A stretch of 64,000 nucleotides of DNA from Rhodoferax_B sp049316285 (GCF_049316285.1 NZ_JBMOXA010000022.1:19611-83610); one strand, 5' to 3'; counted from the first letter of the stretch, positions 29,764 to 39,219 are shown. Notes: generated from the sequence alone by a model not told the origin. Numbers and translations are program-made.

Positions 29764-31844
29764 GCGGCGTTGGCCGCAGCGGCGGCCTGTGCAGCGGCAG
29801 TGTCCTGTGCACGCTTGGCAAATTCGGCGCGCAGAGCCTTGAGTTTTTCGCGCGGATCTTCTTTCGCCGTATGGGCGTCCAGGGCCATCTCGGCAATGAA
29901 GCGGCTGGGTTGCGCGGCCACCATCTCGCGGCCTTTTTTCTTGCGTTTGGTCCAGCTCACGCCCAGGCTGCGCTGCGCGCGGGTGATGCCCACGTACATC
30001 AGGCGGCGTTCTTCCTGCAAGCGCTGGGTGGTCTCCTCGCTCACGACTTTTTGGCGGCCATCGTCATCGTCGAGCTTGAACGGCAGCATGCCTTCGGTGA
30101 CGCCGGCCAGAATCACGTGTGGCCATTCCAGCCCCTTGGAGGCGTGCAGCGTGGAGAGTGTGATCACGTCCTGGTCTTTTTCGCGCTCGCTGATGGTGGA
30201 GAGCAGCGAAATGGTTTGCGCCACTTCCATCAGGGTCTTGGTCTCGGCGATGGTCGATACCCCGGCCGCGTCGTCGATCTGCCCGCCGCAGCGGGCGCTC
30301 ATCCAGTCGCAGAAGTCCATCACGTTGGACCAGCGCGAGGCCGCCACCTTTTCGCTTTCTTCGCTCTCGTAGATGTGTTTTTCGTAGTCGATCTCTTTGA
30401 GCCACTCGGTCATGAAGGCGCGTGCATCTTCGGCCCCTACGGTCTGGCGTGCACGGTATTCCAGGTCGTTCATGTAGCGGCCAAACTCGTGCAGGCTCTC
30501 GAGCGCCCGTTTGGGCACCACGCTGGCCAGCGAGGAACTGAACAGCGCTTCAAACATGCTCAGTTTGTATTGGCTGGCGAAGTTGCCCAAGGCGCCGAGT
30601 GTGGTGTGGCCTATGCCGCGTTTCGGTGTGGTGATGGCGCGCAGAAAAGCCGGGTCGTCGTTGTTGTTCACCCATAGGCGAAACCACGAACACAGGTCTT
30701 TGATTTCGGCGCGGTCAAAGAAGCTTTGGCCGCCCGAAACCTTGTAGGGCAGGGCGGCTTTGCGCAGTGCCTTTTCAAACGGCTTGGCCTGGTGGTTGGC
30801 GCGGTACAGGATGGCGAAGTGGCGAAACTCCTTCCACTGCGAGGTGGCGCGCAGGCTTTGGATGCGGGCCACGGCGCGCTCGGCTTCGTTTTCTTCGCTT
30901 TCGGCATCGATCACACGCACCGGCTCGCCTTCGCCCAGCTCGCTGAAAAGGGTCTTGGGGAACAGCTTGGGATTGGGGCCGATGACGTTGTTGGCGGCGC
31001 GCAGGATGGCGCTGGTGGAGCGGTAGTTCTGCTCCAGCTTGATCACCTTGAGCTGCGGGAAATCGATCGGCAGCTTGCGCAGGTTGTCCAGCGTGGCGCC
31101 GCGCCAGCCGTAGATGGATTGGTCGTCGTCGCCCACGGCGGTGAAGTGGGCACGCGAGCCCACCAGGTGCTTGAGCACTTCGTATTGCGTGGCGTTGGTG
31201 TCCTGGTATTCATCGACCAGCACGTGGCCCAGCATGTTCTGCCATTTGGTGCGCACCTCTTCATAGTCGCGCAGCAGGCGCAGCGGCAGGCTGATGAGGT
31301 CGTCGAAGTCGACACTCTGGTAGGCCTTCAAGCGCTCTTCGTAATGCCCCATGATGGTGGCGGTGATGCGCTCGTTGTCGTCCACCGCCTGGGCCATGGC
31401 CTGCTCGGCGCTCAGCCCCATGTTCTTCCACTTGCTGATGGTCCACTGGTAGGTGCGTGCGGTGGCGATGTCTATGGTGCCGCCGGCTTCCTTGATGATG
31501 CCGGTCACGTCGTCGGCATCCAGAATGCTGAACTGGGGCTTCAAGCCCAGCACCGCGCCGTCTTCGCGCATCATGCGCACGCCCAGCGCATGGAAGGTAC
31601 ATACCGCCACGTCCTTGGCCGGGCGGCCTATCAGGTGTTTGGCACGCTCGCGCATTTCGGCGGCGGCCTTGTTGGTGAAGGTGATGGCGGCGATGCGGCG
31701 TGGCTCCAGGCCGGCCTGGATCAAACGGCCGATCTTGTGTGTGATCACCCGTGTCTTGCCCGAGCCGGCACCGGCGAGAACGAGGCAAGGGCCGTGCATG
31801 TAATTCACGGCTTCCTGCTGGGCAATATTCATTCCGGCGGACAT
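29760..31844 (-). CDS. rep: ATP-dependent DNA helicase Rep (UvrD/Rep superfamily 1)
   Basis: 694-aa 3'-5' DNA helicase that helps replication forks pass protein blocks. Walker A AGAGSGKT is at residues 24-31; VLVDEYQDTN (motif II), GDDDQSIYGWRGA (motif III), EQNYRST (motif IV) and LSTLHASKGLEWPHV/YVGITRAQ (motifs V-VI) follow in order. Length is close to E. coli Rep (673). Rep is preferred over UvrD for this length and pattern. Its stop overlaps the start of a secreted-protein gene. Confidence 0.9.
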   Translation of the reverse strand: MSAGMNIAQQEAVNYMHGPCLVLAGAGSGKTRVITHKIGRLIQAGLEPRRIAAITFTNKAAAEMRERAKHLIGRPAKDVAVCTFHALGVRMMREDGAVLGLKPQFSILDADDVTGIIKEAGGTIDIATARTYQWTISKWKNMGLSAEQAMAQAVDDNERITATIMGHYEERLKAYQSVDFDDLISLPLRLLRDYEEVRTKWQNMLGHVLVDEYQDTNATQYEVLKHLVGSRAHFTAVGDDDQSIYGWRGATLDNLRKLPIDFPQLKVIKLEQNYRSTSAILRAANNVIGPNPKLFPKTLFSELGEGEPVRVIDAESEENEAERAVARIQSLRATSQWKEFRHFAILYRANHQAKPFEKALRKAALPYKVSGGQSFFDRAEIKDLCSWFRLWVNNNDDPAFLRAITTPKRGIGHTTLGALGNFASQYKLSMFEALFSSSLASVVPKRALESLHEFGRYMNDLEYRARQTVGAEDARAFMTEWLKEIDYEKHIYESEESEKVAASRWSNVMDFCDWMSARCGGQIDDAAGVSTIAETKTLMEVAQTISLLSTISEREKDQDVITLSTLHASKGLEWPHVILAGVTEGMLPFKLDDDDGRQKVVSEETTQRLQEERRLMYVGITRAQRSLGVSWTKRKKKGREMVAAQPSRFIAEMALDAHTAKEDPREKLKALRAEFAKRAQDTAAAQAAAAANAA

Positions 31845-31980
31845 GGCAACCTATCAATTTTCACAAAACGGTCGATCATACAGAGTCACCTTTTCGCCAT
31901 TCGGTTTGGCCGAAGCCATGTGGCCAGATAGGCCTTCTGCGCTTACCAATTAAGCGCAGACTGCTATGGAATTGAATTGT

Positions 31981-34326
31981 TCAAGCGGCGGACATGGCCT
32001 GTTGTGCCATGGCGGCGCTGCGTTGCAGCTCGCGCGCCATGGCCACGGCCAGCGTCAGGCGGCGCAGCAGCCAGGGTGTGAGGTCTTCCGAGACCAGGTG
32101 GTCGGGCACCTGTTGATAGGGTTGCCCCGCGACCTGAGGCTGGTCTGCGGGCGGCGGCGCGACAGCCACGCTCTGGGATGCTGGCGTGGTGGGCCCGGCC
32201 GGTGTGTGCCCGGCCGGGCCGCCCTCGGGCAGGCTGCCGCCAAGCGCCTGTGTGATCTGTTGTTCAGCCAGCGCCAATGCAGGCATGGCCAGCGCCATGT
32301 TGAGCTGGCTGCGGCGCAGCGTCAGCAGCGACTTCACGGCCGTGAGCTGGGCCAGCAATTGGTAGCTGCGGGCCTGAAGGGATTCCAGCGGCACCAGTGG
32401 CGGGCGCACTTGGCGCGGCTCGGCCAGGCTGCGTTGTGTGGCCAGGGTCAGGGCCGAGAGGCTGTCGTAGGCCTCTTTGCGCGCCAGTCGCCAGGCCAGG
32501 TCGGTGGTGTGCAGCACCTTTTGTGGCGTGCCATCGGGTTCGGCCAGTTTCAGCGAGCCTTTGGCATGTTGCAGTTGCGCGCGCACGCTGCGCTGCACCA
32601 GCCCGGGCAACTGGCCGCGCTCCCAGGTGGGCAATACATAACTGAACAACCAGGCCAGCAGCGCGCCCAGCAAGGTGTCGCCTAGGCGCTCTGCAATGGC
32701 AAAAGTCGGGGCTGCGCCGACCAACAGCAAATGGGCCTGCAACAGCCCGGCCAGGGTGCCGAAGATGGAAGTGAACAGGTAACGCCGCAGCGCAAAGGCG
32801 TGCGCCAACCCCATGCCCAGGGCCACCACCACAAACAGCAGCGCTGCCTCCGGGTGCAGCGACAGCAATCCCATCACCAGCATGCAGCCTATGAGGGTGC
32901 CCAGCACGCGGTCGTTGCGCCGCTGCATGGTCTGCGCCAGGTTGCCGCGCATCACCACCAGGATGGTGGTCAAGATCCAGTACTTGTGTGCCGCCCAGGG
33001 CAGGTGCAACGACACCCAGTACCCCACGCCCACGGCCAGGGTCGCGCGCAGCGCATAACGCAGCACCGGGGCCTGCCAGGCCAGTTGCTTGAGCAGCGGG
33101 GCCAGCGCCCAGCGTGTGGGGCTCACGAACAACTGCCACTGGGTGCGCACGGCGGCGAGTTCCGCCTGTTCGTCGCCACGCGCCAGCGCGGCCATACGCA
33201 CGGCTTCGTCGTTGATGTGGCCCACGCGGTCGGCGATGTTGTGCAGCAGCGCGGCGTCGTCCGGCTCGCCCAGGTGCACAGGTGGTGGCACCAGCGGCGG
33301 GCGCCGGTCTGGCCGCGCGGGCAAGGCGCCCACCAGCAGTGCGCGCTGGTTGGCAATCGGCGCAATCGCCTGGGGTGGGCGGCCCAGCAGCAGGGACATG
33401 CTCAGCCGCTCCAACTGGGTGGCGGTGGTGTTGAGCACTTGTTGCAGGGTTGGCAAAGCCTGGGTATCGCCGGCCTGAAGTTGCAGGGTGTCGAGGTCGA
33501 GGTCGCAGGCCAGCAAGTGGTCGCGCGCCTCCAGCACACTCAGCAGCAAACCGGCCAGGCAGGTGCGCCGTGCATTCGTTGGCGATTCGAGCACCACGTC
33601 GCGTGTGTCTTGCAGCCGGTCGGCCAGCGCGGCTTGTTGCTCCAGCATGGTGGCCAGCAAGGCCTGGGCATCGGCTTCGGGGGCGAAGCGCTCCGATTGT
33701 GTGCGCAGCAGCTGCGCCAGCAGGTGCATACATTCGGCCAGCATCTGGGTGCGGTAGCGCGCGTTCAGCAGGTGGGTGGTCAACACGGCCCACAGCAGAT
33801 ACAGCAGGGCGCCCAGACAGAACCAGGCCACGTGCACCAACACCGCTGCAAATGTCGGCGGTGGTGGTGCTGCCATGGAGAACAGCATGGAAAATAGCAG
33901 CGAGAACGTGATGGGGCCGCCGCGTTTGCCCCAGGCCATCATCATCACGGCGCCAAACGTGCCGGCCACCAGCAGCAAGCCGAGCAGGGCGTCGTCCGTG
34001 CGCAGCAGCTGCGTGAGCATGAACAGCGGTACGCCCAGCAGCGGCGCAGGCAGCATCTGCATGATTTTGCGGCGCCGCGGCGCGGCTACGTCGGGCAGGC
34101 TGGTGATCATCACGCCCACGGCGGCACTGGCGGCGCCGGCCACACCGGCGACGGCAAACACCAGCAACATGATCAACACCAGGCCGACGGTGACCGACAG
34201 GCCGTTGGTGACGTAGTGGCTCAAGGCCACGCGCAGCCACTGGTCGCCGGTGGCGAGCAGGCGCTGGCTCCAGGCGCGCCGTGTTGCCGGACCGGGTGGC
34301 GCTGCAGGGGTGGGCAAAGCACTCAT
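31981..34326 (-). CDS. FUSC-family inner-membrane protein (YccS/YhfK-like)
   Basis: 781-aa membrane protein starting at MSALPTP (34326). Two blocks of hydrophobic helices (about residues 45-190 and 420-560) flank cytoplasmic helical regions, the arrangement of fusaric-acid-resistance/aromatic acid exporter-like FUSC proteins and YccS. The segment HKYWILTTILVVMRGNLAQT and the repeated DRVLGTLIGC pattern are typical of the second block. Export of aromatic or hydrophobic acids is a family-level guess; no membrane-fusion partner gene is adjacent, so it may be the YccS type with unknown function. Confidence 0.8.
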   Translation of the reverse strand: MSALPTPAAPPGPATRRAWSQRLLATGDQWLRVALSHYVTNGLSVTVGLVLIMLLVFAVAGVAGAASAAVGVMITSLPDVAAPRRRKIMQMLPAPLLGVPLFMLTQLLRTDDALLGLLLVAGTFGAVMMMAWGKRGGPITFSLLFSMLFSMAAPPPPTFAAVLVHVAWFCLGALLYLLWAVLTTHLLNARYRTQMLAECMHLLAQLLRTQSERFAPEADAQALLATMLEQQAALADRLQDTRDVVLESPTNARRTCLAGLLLSVLEARDHLLACDLDLDTLQLQAGDTQALPTLQQVLNTTATQLERLSMSLLLGRPPQAIAPIANQRALLVGALPARPDRRPPLVPPPVHLGEPDDAALLHNIADRVGHINDEAVRMAALARGDEQAELAAVRTQWQLFVSPTRWALAPLLKQLAWQAPVLRYALRATLAVGVGYWVSLHLPWAAHKYWILTTILVVMRGNLAQTMQRRNDRVLGTLIGCMLVMGLLSLHPEAALLFVVVALGMGLAHAFALRRYLFTSIFGTLAGLLQAHLLLVGAAPTFAIAERLGDTLLGALLAWLFSYVLPTWERGQLPGLVQRSVRAQLQHAKGSLKLAEPDGTPQKVLHTTDLAWRLARKEAYDSLSALTLATQRSLAEPRQVRPPLVPLESLQARSYQLLAQLTAVKSLLTLRRSQLNMALAMPALALAEQQITQALGGSLPEGGPAGHTPAGPTTPASQSVAVAPPPADQPQVAGQPYQQVPDHLVSEDLTPWLLRRLTLAVAMARELQRSAAMAQQAMSAA

Positions 34327-34380
34327 TGCAGGCAATTTAGCAGACTGGCGCGTGGCGGCGGTGCACGGCTCGACTGCCCC

Positions 34381-34420
34381 AACAAAAACGCCCAACGCTC
34401 CAGTCAAGAGTGTTGGGCGT
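34381..34420 (-). terminator. Rho-independent terminator after the first chemoreceptor gene
   Basis: Near-perfect hairpin with arms ACGCCCAACGCTC (34388-34400) and GAGTGTTGGGCGT (34408-34420), one G-T pair, 7-base loop. On the minus strand it is followed by TTTTTGTT. It lies 26 bases beyond the stop of the 34446-36074 gene. Confidence 0.85.
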
Positions 34421-34445
34421 TGGGCGCGCTGGCCAGTGGCGCGGC

Positions 34446-36074
34446 TCAGCGGGACGGCAAGGCCAGCCGGTGATGTGTGGACGGCGGCGCCAGCGACGCC
34501 ACCCTGGCCGTTGTTGCAGACTCGTCACCCAGCTGGAACACACGGATCACCTCCGCCAGTTTCACCGCCTGCTCTTGCAGGCTGGACGCGGCAGCGGCGC
34601 TTTGCTCCACCAGCGCAGCGTTTTGCTGGGTCATCTGGTCGAGTTGGCTGACCGAGGTGTTGACGTTGCCAATGCCATCGGACTGCTCGCTGGCGGCCAT
34701 GGTGATGTCGCCAATCATGTTGTTGACGTTGTGTACCGCGCTGACGATGTCCTGCATGGTGCTGCCGGTGCGCTGCACCAGCTCCGAACCGGCCGTGACC
34801 TGGCCCACCGAGGTGTCGATCAAGGCCTTGATCTCCTTGGCGGCCTGGGCCGAGCGTTGCGCCAGGCTGCGCACTTCGGAGGCGACCACGGCAAAACCGC
34901 GGCCTTGTTCGCCAGCGCGCGCGGCTTCGACCGCGGCGTTCAGCGCCAGGATATTGGTCTGGAAGGCAATGCTGTCGATCACGCCGGTGATGTCGGCGAT
35001 TTGGCGCGAGCTTTGGTTGATGGCGTTCATGGTGGAGACCACCTGACCTATCATGCTGCCGCCGCGTCCGGCCACCTCGCTGGCCGAGCCCGCGAGGTGG
35101 TTGGCCTGCTGCGCCGATTCGGCGGATTGTTTGACGGTTGCGGTCAGCAGTTCCAGGCTTTGCGCGGTGTCTTGCAGGTTGTTGGCGGTTTGTTCGGTGC
35201 GCTGGCTCAGGTCGTGGTTGCCGGTGGCAATTTCGCGGCTGGCGGTGGCGATGCTGTGGGTACTGCTGCGCACCTGCGTCACCAGCCGATGCAGGCCCGA
35301 TTGCATGCGTTCTATGCTGCGCAACAGCTGGCCGATCTCGTCGCCACGGCGGGTGTCGAGTTTGGAGCTGAGGTCGCCTTCGGCAATACGTTCGGCCACC
35401 TCAATGGCCTCGGCCAGCGGCCGGGTGACCGAGCGCGGCAGCACGATGGCGCAGACCAGGCTGACCAGAATGGCTAGCAGGCCAATGGTCCACAGCAGCA
35501 CGGTGGCCGAAGCTTGCTGCGCTTGCGCACTTTGGAACTGGGTTTCGTTGCGCGTGGTCTTCAGCGTCACCAGCGCTTGCACGTGGCTGCGCCATTCGCG
35601 CAGGCTGGGGCGGATGGTGCTGGTGATCATGTTGGCGGCTTCTGGTGTGGCGCCATCAAGGCCTAGGTCGGCGGCTTCCATGATGGCGGGCTGTATCTTG
35701 GTGCGCACGGCCTTCATGGCGGCGAAGATGCGGTCTTCATCTGCCGTGCGGCCTTCGGCGCTGGAGAGCGCACGCTCCACCTCGTCGTAGTGCGCGAAGC
35801 TGCTTTTCAGGCTGGCCATTTCTTCGTCCAGATCTTTGTTGATCTGCAGCAGGGCCATGTCGCGGATCGACTGGCCAATGCTGTTCACGTCTTGCATCAA
35901 GGTTTGCGCTTGCAGCATCTGGCGGTTGTTCACCTCCACCACTTCTTGAAGGGTGGATTGCATGGCGCGCAGTTGCCAGGCGGCGACCAGCACAACGGCC
36001 AGCAGTAGCAGACAGACGAGGCCGAAGCCGCCGCCGAGCTTGCGGCCCAGGGTCAGGGAGGTAGTTGTTTTCAT
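34446..36074 (-). CDS. Methyl-accepting chemotaxis protein (four-helix-bundle sensor type)
   Basis: 542-aa transmembrane chemoreceptor from the ATG at 36074. A first membrane helix (about residues 15-35), a periplasmic all-helical region of about 140 residues of Tar-like size, a second helix (VLLWTIGLLAILVSLVCAIVL), a HAMP region (RPLAEAIEVAERIAEGDLSS) and the conserved signalling hairpin (LNAAVEAARAGEQGRGFAVV) follow in order. No CheR-binding pentapeptide is seen at the C-terminus. It lies 39 bases downstream of a second chemoreceptor gene, and their signalling domains are almost identical in DNA. Ligand unknown. Confidence 0.93.
   Translation of the reverse strand: MKTTTSLTLGRKLGGGFGLVCLLLLAVVLVAAWQLRAMQSTLQEVVEVNNRQMLQAQTLMQDVNSIGQSIRDMALLQINKDLDEEMASLKSSFAHYDEVERALSSAEGRTADEDRIFAAMKAVRTKIQPAIMEAADLGLDGATPEAANMITSTIRPSLREWRSHVQALVTLKTTRNETQFQSAQAQQASATVLLWTIGLLAILVSLVCAIVLPRSVTRPLAEAIEVAERIAEGDLSSKLDTRRGDEIGQLLRSIERMQSGLHRLVTQVRSSTHSIATASREIATGNHDLSQRTEQTANNLQDTAQSLELLTATVKQSAESAQQANHLAGSASEVAGRGGSMIGQVVSTMNAINQSSRQIADITGVIDSIAFQTNILALNAAVEAARAGEQGRGFAVVASEVRSLAQRSAQAAKEIKALIDTSVGQVTAGSELVQRTGSTMQDIVSAVHNVNNMIGDITMAASEQSDGIGNVNTSVSQLDQMTQQNAALVEQSAAAASSLQEQAVKLAEVIRVFQLGDESATTARVASLAPPSTHHRLALPSR
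34550..35250 (-). repeat. Tandem chemoreceptor repeat, copy 1 (signalling domain)
   Basis: About 700 bases within the 34446-36074 gene that match copy 2 at a constant offset of 1641 bases with no gap seen by eye. The best-conserved part, about 34740-34985, differs from copy 2 at about ten positions. Direct repeat of coding sequence, not a mobile element. Confidence 0.85.
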
Positions 36075-36113
36075 CGTGTGCTCACGCAAGATCGGGGCCC
36101 GTTCAAGCAAAGC

Positions 36114-38093
36114 TTAATCGCGAGTGAGAGCCGGAAAGTGACCGGCTTGGTCGGCTTGACCCACCGGGCCAAGCTTGAAGAACTTGATGACTTCAGCCAG
36201 GCGTGCAGCCTGGTCTTGCAGGCTGGCCGCAGCGGCGGCGCTTTCTTCCACCAGTGCGGCGTTCTGCTGCGTCATCTGGTCGAGTGTGTTGACGGCGTGG
36301 TTGACGTTGCCAATGCCGTCAGACTGTTCGCTGGCGGCCATGGTGATGTCGCCAATCATGCTGTTGACGTTTTGCACCGCGCTGACGATGTCCTGCATGG
36401 TGCTGCCGGTGCGCTGCACCAGCTCCGAGCCGGCCGTGACCTGGCCCACCGAGGTGTCGATCAAGGCCTTGATCTCCTTGGCGGCCTGGGCCGAACGCTG
36501 CGCCAGGCTGCGCACTTCGGAGGCGACCACGGCAAAACCGCGACCCTGCTCGCCAGCGCGCGCGGCTTCGACCGCGGCGTTCAGGGCCAGGATATTGGTC
36601 TGGAAGGCAATGCCGTCGATCACGCTGGTGATGTCGGCGATCTGGCGCGAACTCTGGTTGATGCCATTCATGGTGTTGACCACGTCGCTGATCATGCTGC
36701 CGCCGCGTGCCGCCACCTCGCTGGCCGAGCCTGCGAGACGGTTGGCCTGCTGGGCCGATTCGGCCGACTGCTTTACCGTAGCGGTGAGTTCTTCCATGCT
36801 TTGTGCGGTGGTCTGCAGGTTGCTGGCGGTTTGTTCGGTGCGCAGGCTCAGGTCATGGTTGCCGGTGGCGATTTCCTGGCTGGCGGTGGAGACGCTGTCT
36901 ACCGCCAGGCGCACCTGCTGCAGCATTTGCAGGTAACGCTGGCGCATGCCTTCGACTTCGTTGACCAAGGTGCCCAACTCGTCGCGCTGGGTGGTTTTAA
37001 AGGCCTGGGTCAGGTCGCCGTGGGCCACGGTGGTCAGCGCGCGGGTGAGGGCCTGCAGCGGCGTGCTTACCCGTTGGCGCAACACCAGGAACAGGCCCAG
37101 GCCCAGCACCACAATCGCGGCGATCAGCACGGCCCAAACCACACGCATGGTGCTGGCGTGTTCGGCCATGGCTTCGCCATCGGACACCTCGGCCACAACC
37201 AGCCAACCCGTGGCCTTGCTCTTGCGCACCACGGCCCAGGCGTCGTTCATGTTGCCACCCAGCATGTCGGCGGCTGGCGCGATGGGGTTGGCGGGCGCTG
37301 CGGCCAGAGCGGTGAGCAGCGCGCTGGAATCGGGCACCACTTCGCTGAACTTTTTGCCTGCAGCGCTGGGGTGGATCACAAACACCGCATCGGCAGGGTT
37401 GCTGCGTGGGTCTACCACGGTCACGCCGCCACGGGCAAACAGCTTGGTCTCCAGCACCTGGGCCTTGAGCGAATCTTCAAACAGTGAAATGTCGCTGCCG
37501 ACAAACAGGATGGCGATGACTTTTCCCGCCGCGTTTTTCACCGGCTCGTAATGCGTCATATAGGGTTTGCCAAACAGCACCGCGCGGCCGGTAAAGGCCT
37601 GGCCGTTGAGCGCGAGCGGGTAGGCCGGGTGGGCGCGGTCCAGCAGGGTGCCCATGGCGCGTTCGCCGTCTTGTTTCTTCAGCGAGGTGGTGATGCGCAT
37701 GAAGTCGTCACCCTTGCGCGCAAACACAGTGGCCACACCACCGGTGTCGCGGGTGAACTTGTCGACGATGGTGTAGTCCGAATTCAGCACCACACCGGCG
37801 TTGCGCAGTTCGCCGGTGGCCTCGTCCAGGTTCAGCGTGGCGTCGAAGGCGCTGCGAAAAGCACTGTCGGCGCGTTTCACCAGGGCGCGGTTGGTGGCGT
37901 CGGTGTTGTCCACCGAGCGCGCCAGGGCGTCGACCTTGTCGGCCACGGTGGCGGCAATTTCCTCGCGCGAGTTGCGCTCCGTGATGTGGCCTATGACCAA
38001 GCCCACAATCACAAACACCACGGCAATCAGGCCGGCCGAGATGAGCGCAACCTGGCGTGCGACGGAACGATTGGCTGAAAATGATTGGGTCAT
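36114..38093 (-). CDS. Methyl-accepting chemotaxis protein with a Cache sensor domain
   Basis: 659-aa chemoreceptor. Membrane helix at about residues 14-36, then a large periplasmic region of about 280 residues with Cache pattern (GVVLNSDYTIVDKFTRDTGG, GKPYMTHYEPVKNAAGKVIA, VGSDISLFEDSLK), a second helix (VVWAVLIAAIVVLGLGLFLV), HAMP and the standard methyl-accepting signalling region. Such Cache domains bind small metabolites such as organic or amino acids. A perfect FNR-type box lies about 119 bases upstream of the start. The C-terminal half is nearly the same in DNA as the downstream receptor. Confidence 0.93.
   Translation of the reverse strand: MTQSFSANRSVARQVALISAGLIAVVFVIVGLVIGHITERNSREEIAATVADKVDALARSVDNTDATNRALVKRADSAFRSAFDATLNLDEATGELRNAGVVLNSDYTIVDKFTRDTGGVATVFARKGDDFMRITTSLKKQDGERAMGTLLDRAHPAYPLALNGQAFTGRAVLFGKPYMTHYEPVKNAAGKVIAILFVGSDISLFEDSLKAQVLETKLFARGGVTVVDPRSNPADAVFVIHPSAAGKKFSEVVPDSSALLTALAAAPANPIAPAADMLGGNMNDAWAVVRKSKATGWLVVAEVSDGEAMAEHASTMRVVWAVLIAAIVVLGLGLFLVLRQRVSTPLQALTRALTTVAHGDLTQAFKTTQRDELGTLVNEVEGMRQRYLQMLQQVRLAVDSVSTASQEIATGNHDLSLRTEQTASNLQTTAQSMEELTATVKQSAESAQQANRLAGSASEVAARGGSMISDVVNTMNGINQSSRQIADITSVIDGIAFQTNILALNAAVEAARAGEQGRGFAVVASEVRSLAQRSAQAAKEIKALIDTSVGQVTAGSELVQRTGSTMQDIVSAVQNVNSMIGDITMAASEQSDGIGNVNHAVNTLDQMTQQNAALVEESAAAAASLQDQAARLAEVIKFFKLGPVGQADQAGHFPALTRD
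36191..36891 (-). repeat. Tandem chemoreceptor repeat, copy 2 (signalling domain)
   Basis: Partner of the repeat at 34550-35250, within the 36114-38093 gene. The match fades at the N-terminal side of the signalling region, where the sensor domains are unrelated, which fits duplication followed by domain exchange or gene conversion. Confidence 0.85.
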
Positions 38094-38499
38094 AAGTGGA
38101 GATCGGTGGAGTTGGAACCACGCGTAGCGGCCAGCAATCGAGGTGATGCAGGGCTTGGGTGGGGCGGTAGACGCAGTGGGGAGCGGCGTGGTGGGGCTAA
38201 ATTGTAAAGATTTGATTCAAATCAAAGCAAAAAATCAGTATTTGTACTAAGAGTTGCTGCATCAAATGGCGTGTAAAGGAGGCCAAAACGTGCAGTTTTG
38301 CCACTTGGGGATTCGCCCTGACATCAGTCCTTTCGCAAAATCAATAGCGCTCCCCGTGGTTTGCACGTGCGCTGTAGGCACTTTTCGTACATGTTTTTGC
38401 ATACACACTAGGCTGTGTCAACCATGCGACAAAGGTGTGTCGCCAAAACCCCGTCATCGGCGCCAAACCCCCGCATTTCCAGGGGCTTTTGTGCGGTTT
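38094..38499. other. AT-richer intergenic region upstream of the Cache chemoreceptor
   Basis: 406 bases without a convincing gene. It holds the promoter side of the chemoreceptor gene, an FNR-type palindrome at 38212-38225 in an AT-rich patch, and the 3' side of the racemase-like gene. A plus-strand frame from 38254 with a nearby AGGAGG was considered and rejected because it reads far into the racemase-like gene and has no protein-like pattern. TACTAA at 38245-38250 could serve as a plus-strand -10 element. Confidence 0.5.
38212..38225. promoter_or_regulatory. FNR/ANR-type binding site
   Basis: TTGATTCAAATCAA is a perfect match to the FNR consensus TTGAT-N4-ATCAA. It lies 119 bases upstream of the Cache chemoreceptor start on the minus strand. 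The distance allows activation of a promoter about 40 bases downstream of the box with a leader of about 80 bases, but no clear -10 is visible on that side. Confidence 0.65.
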
Positions 38500-39219
38500 T
38501 TAGGCGCCTGGCGCAGCCACCGCCTGGCGCAGCGCCGCGCGCGCCAGCAGCCGCGTCGAGTCCAGTGTGGGCAAGGGTGAATTGGCGTCGCTCATCAACA
38601 ACGGGATTTCTGTGCAACCCAGCACCACCCCTTCGCAGCCCAGCGTTTGCATGCGCCGTATCACGGCTTGGAACGTGGCTTCGCCGTGCTGCGATGGCCG
38701 GCCGGGCACCAGTTCTTCCATGATGATGTGCTGGATGGCGTCACGTTCCTCGGGGGTCGGGCGCTCAAAACCCAGCCCGCGGGCGCTCAGCTTCTCCGGG
38801 TAGACATCGCTGTCGACCAGCCAGCGGGTGCCGGTCAGGCCGACCTTGTGCCAGCCCCGCTGCACGGCCTCTTGTGCCACGACCTCGGCAATGTGCAGCC
38901 ATGGCAGGGGGGACTCGGGCTGCACCAGCGCGAGTGCCTGGTGGATGGTGTTGTCCGGGCAGATCAGAAAATCGGCGCCCTGGCGCGCCAGCTTGTGCGC
39001 TGACGACAGCATCAGCGCCGCCACACCTGCCATGTCGCCGGCCTCCAGGCACGCCACATAGTCGGCCAGCGAATGTGTGTGCATGGACACCTCGGGGTGT
39101 GCATGGGGCCCGAGCCACTGCGCGCCCTCGCTGCAGATGGTGCGGTAGCAAAGGGCCGCGCCTTCGGCCGAGCAGCCGACGATGCCGATGTGCAGGGGTT
39201 TGGCGAGTGAGTTGTTCAA
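38500..39219 (-). CDS. Aspartate/glutamate racemase family protein
   Basis: 239-aa protein of the two-cysteine Asp/Glu racemase superfamily. The catalytic pair is visible: C87 in LICPDNTIH and C202 in VVLGCTEIPLL. The N-terminal HIGIVGCSAEGAALCYR is typical of YgeA/aspartate racemase-like proteins. It would interconvert L and D forms of an amino acid in the cytoplasm; both catalytic cysteines are present, so activity is plausible. It stands alone: 65 bases downstream of the flavin oxidoreductase gene on the same strand and 406 bases before the chemoreceptors. Confidence 0.86.
   Translation of the reverse strand: MNNSLAKPLHIGIVGCSAEGAALCYRTICSEGAQWLGPHAHPEVSMHTHSLADYVACLEAGDMAGVAALMLSSAHKLARQGADFLICPDNTIHQALALVQPESPLPWLHIAEVVAQEAVQRGWHKVGLTGTRWLVDSDVYPEKLSARGLGFERPTPEERDAIQHIIMEELVPGRPSQHGEATFQAVIRRMQTLGCEGVVLGCTEIPLLMSDANSPLPTLDSTRLLARAALRQAVAAPGA

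Noticed and set aside
38254..38580. Plus-strand frame downstream of the FNR box with AGGAGG nearby
   Set aside because: Reads into the racemase-like gene on the other strand and lacks a protein-like pattern; a small RNA remains possible but unsupported.
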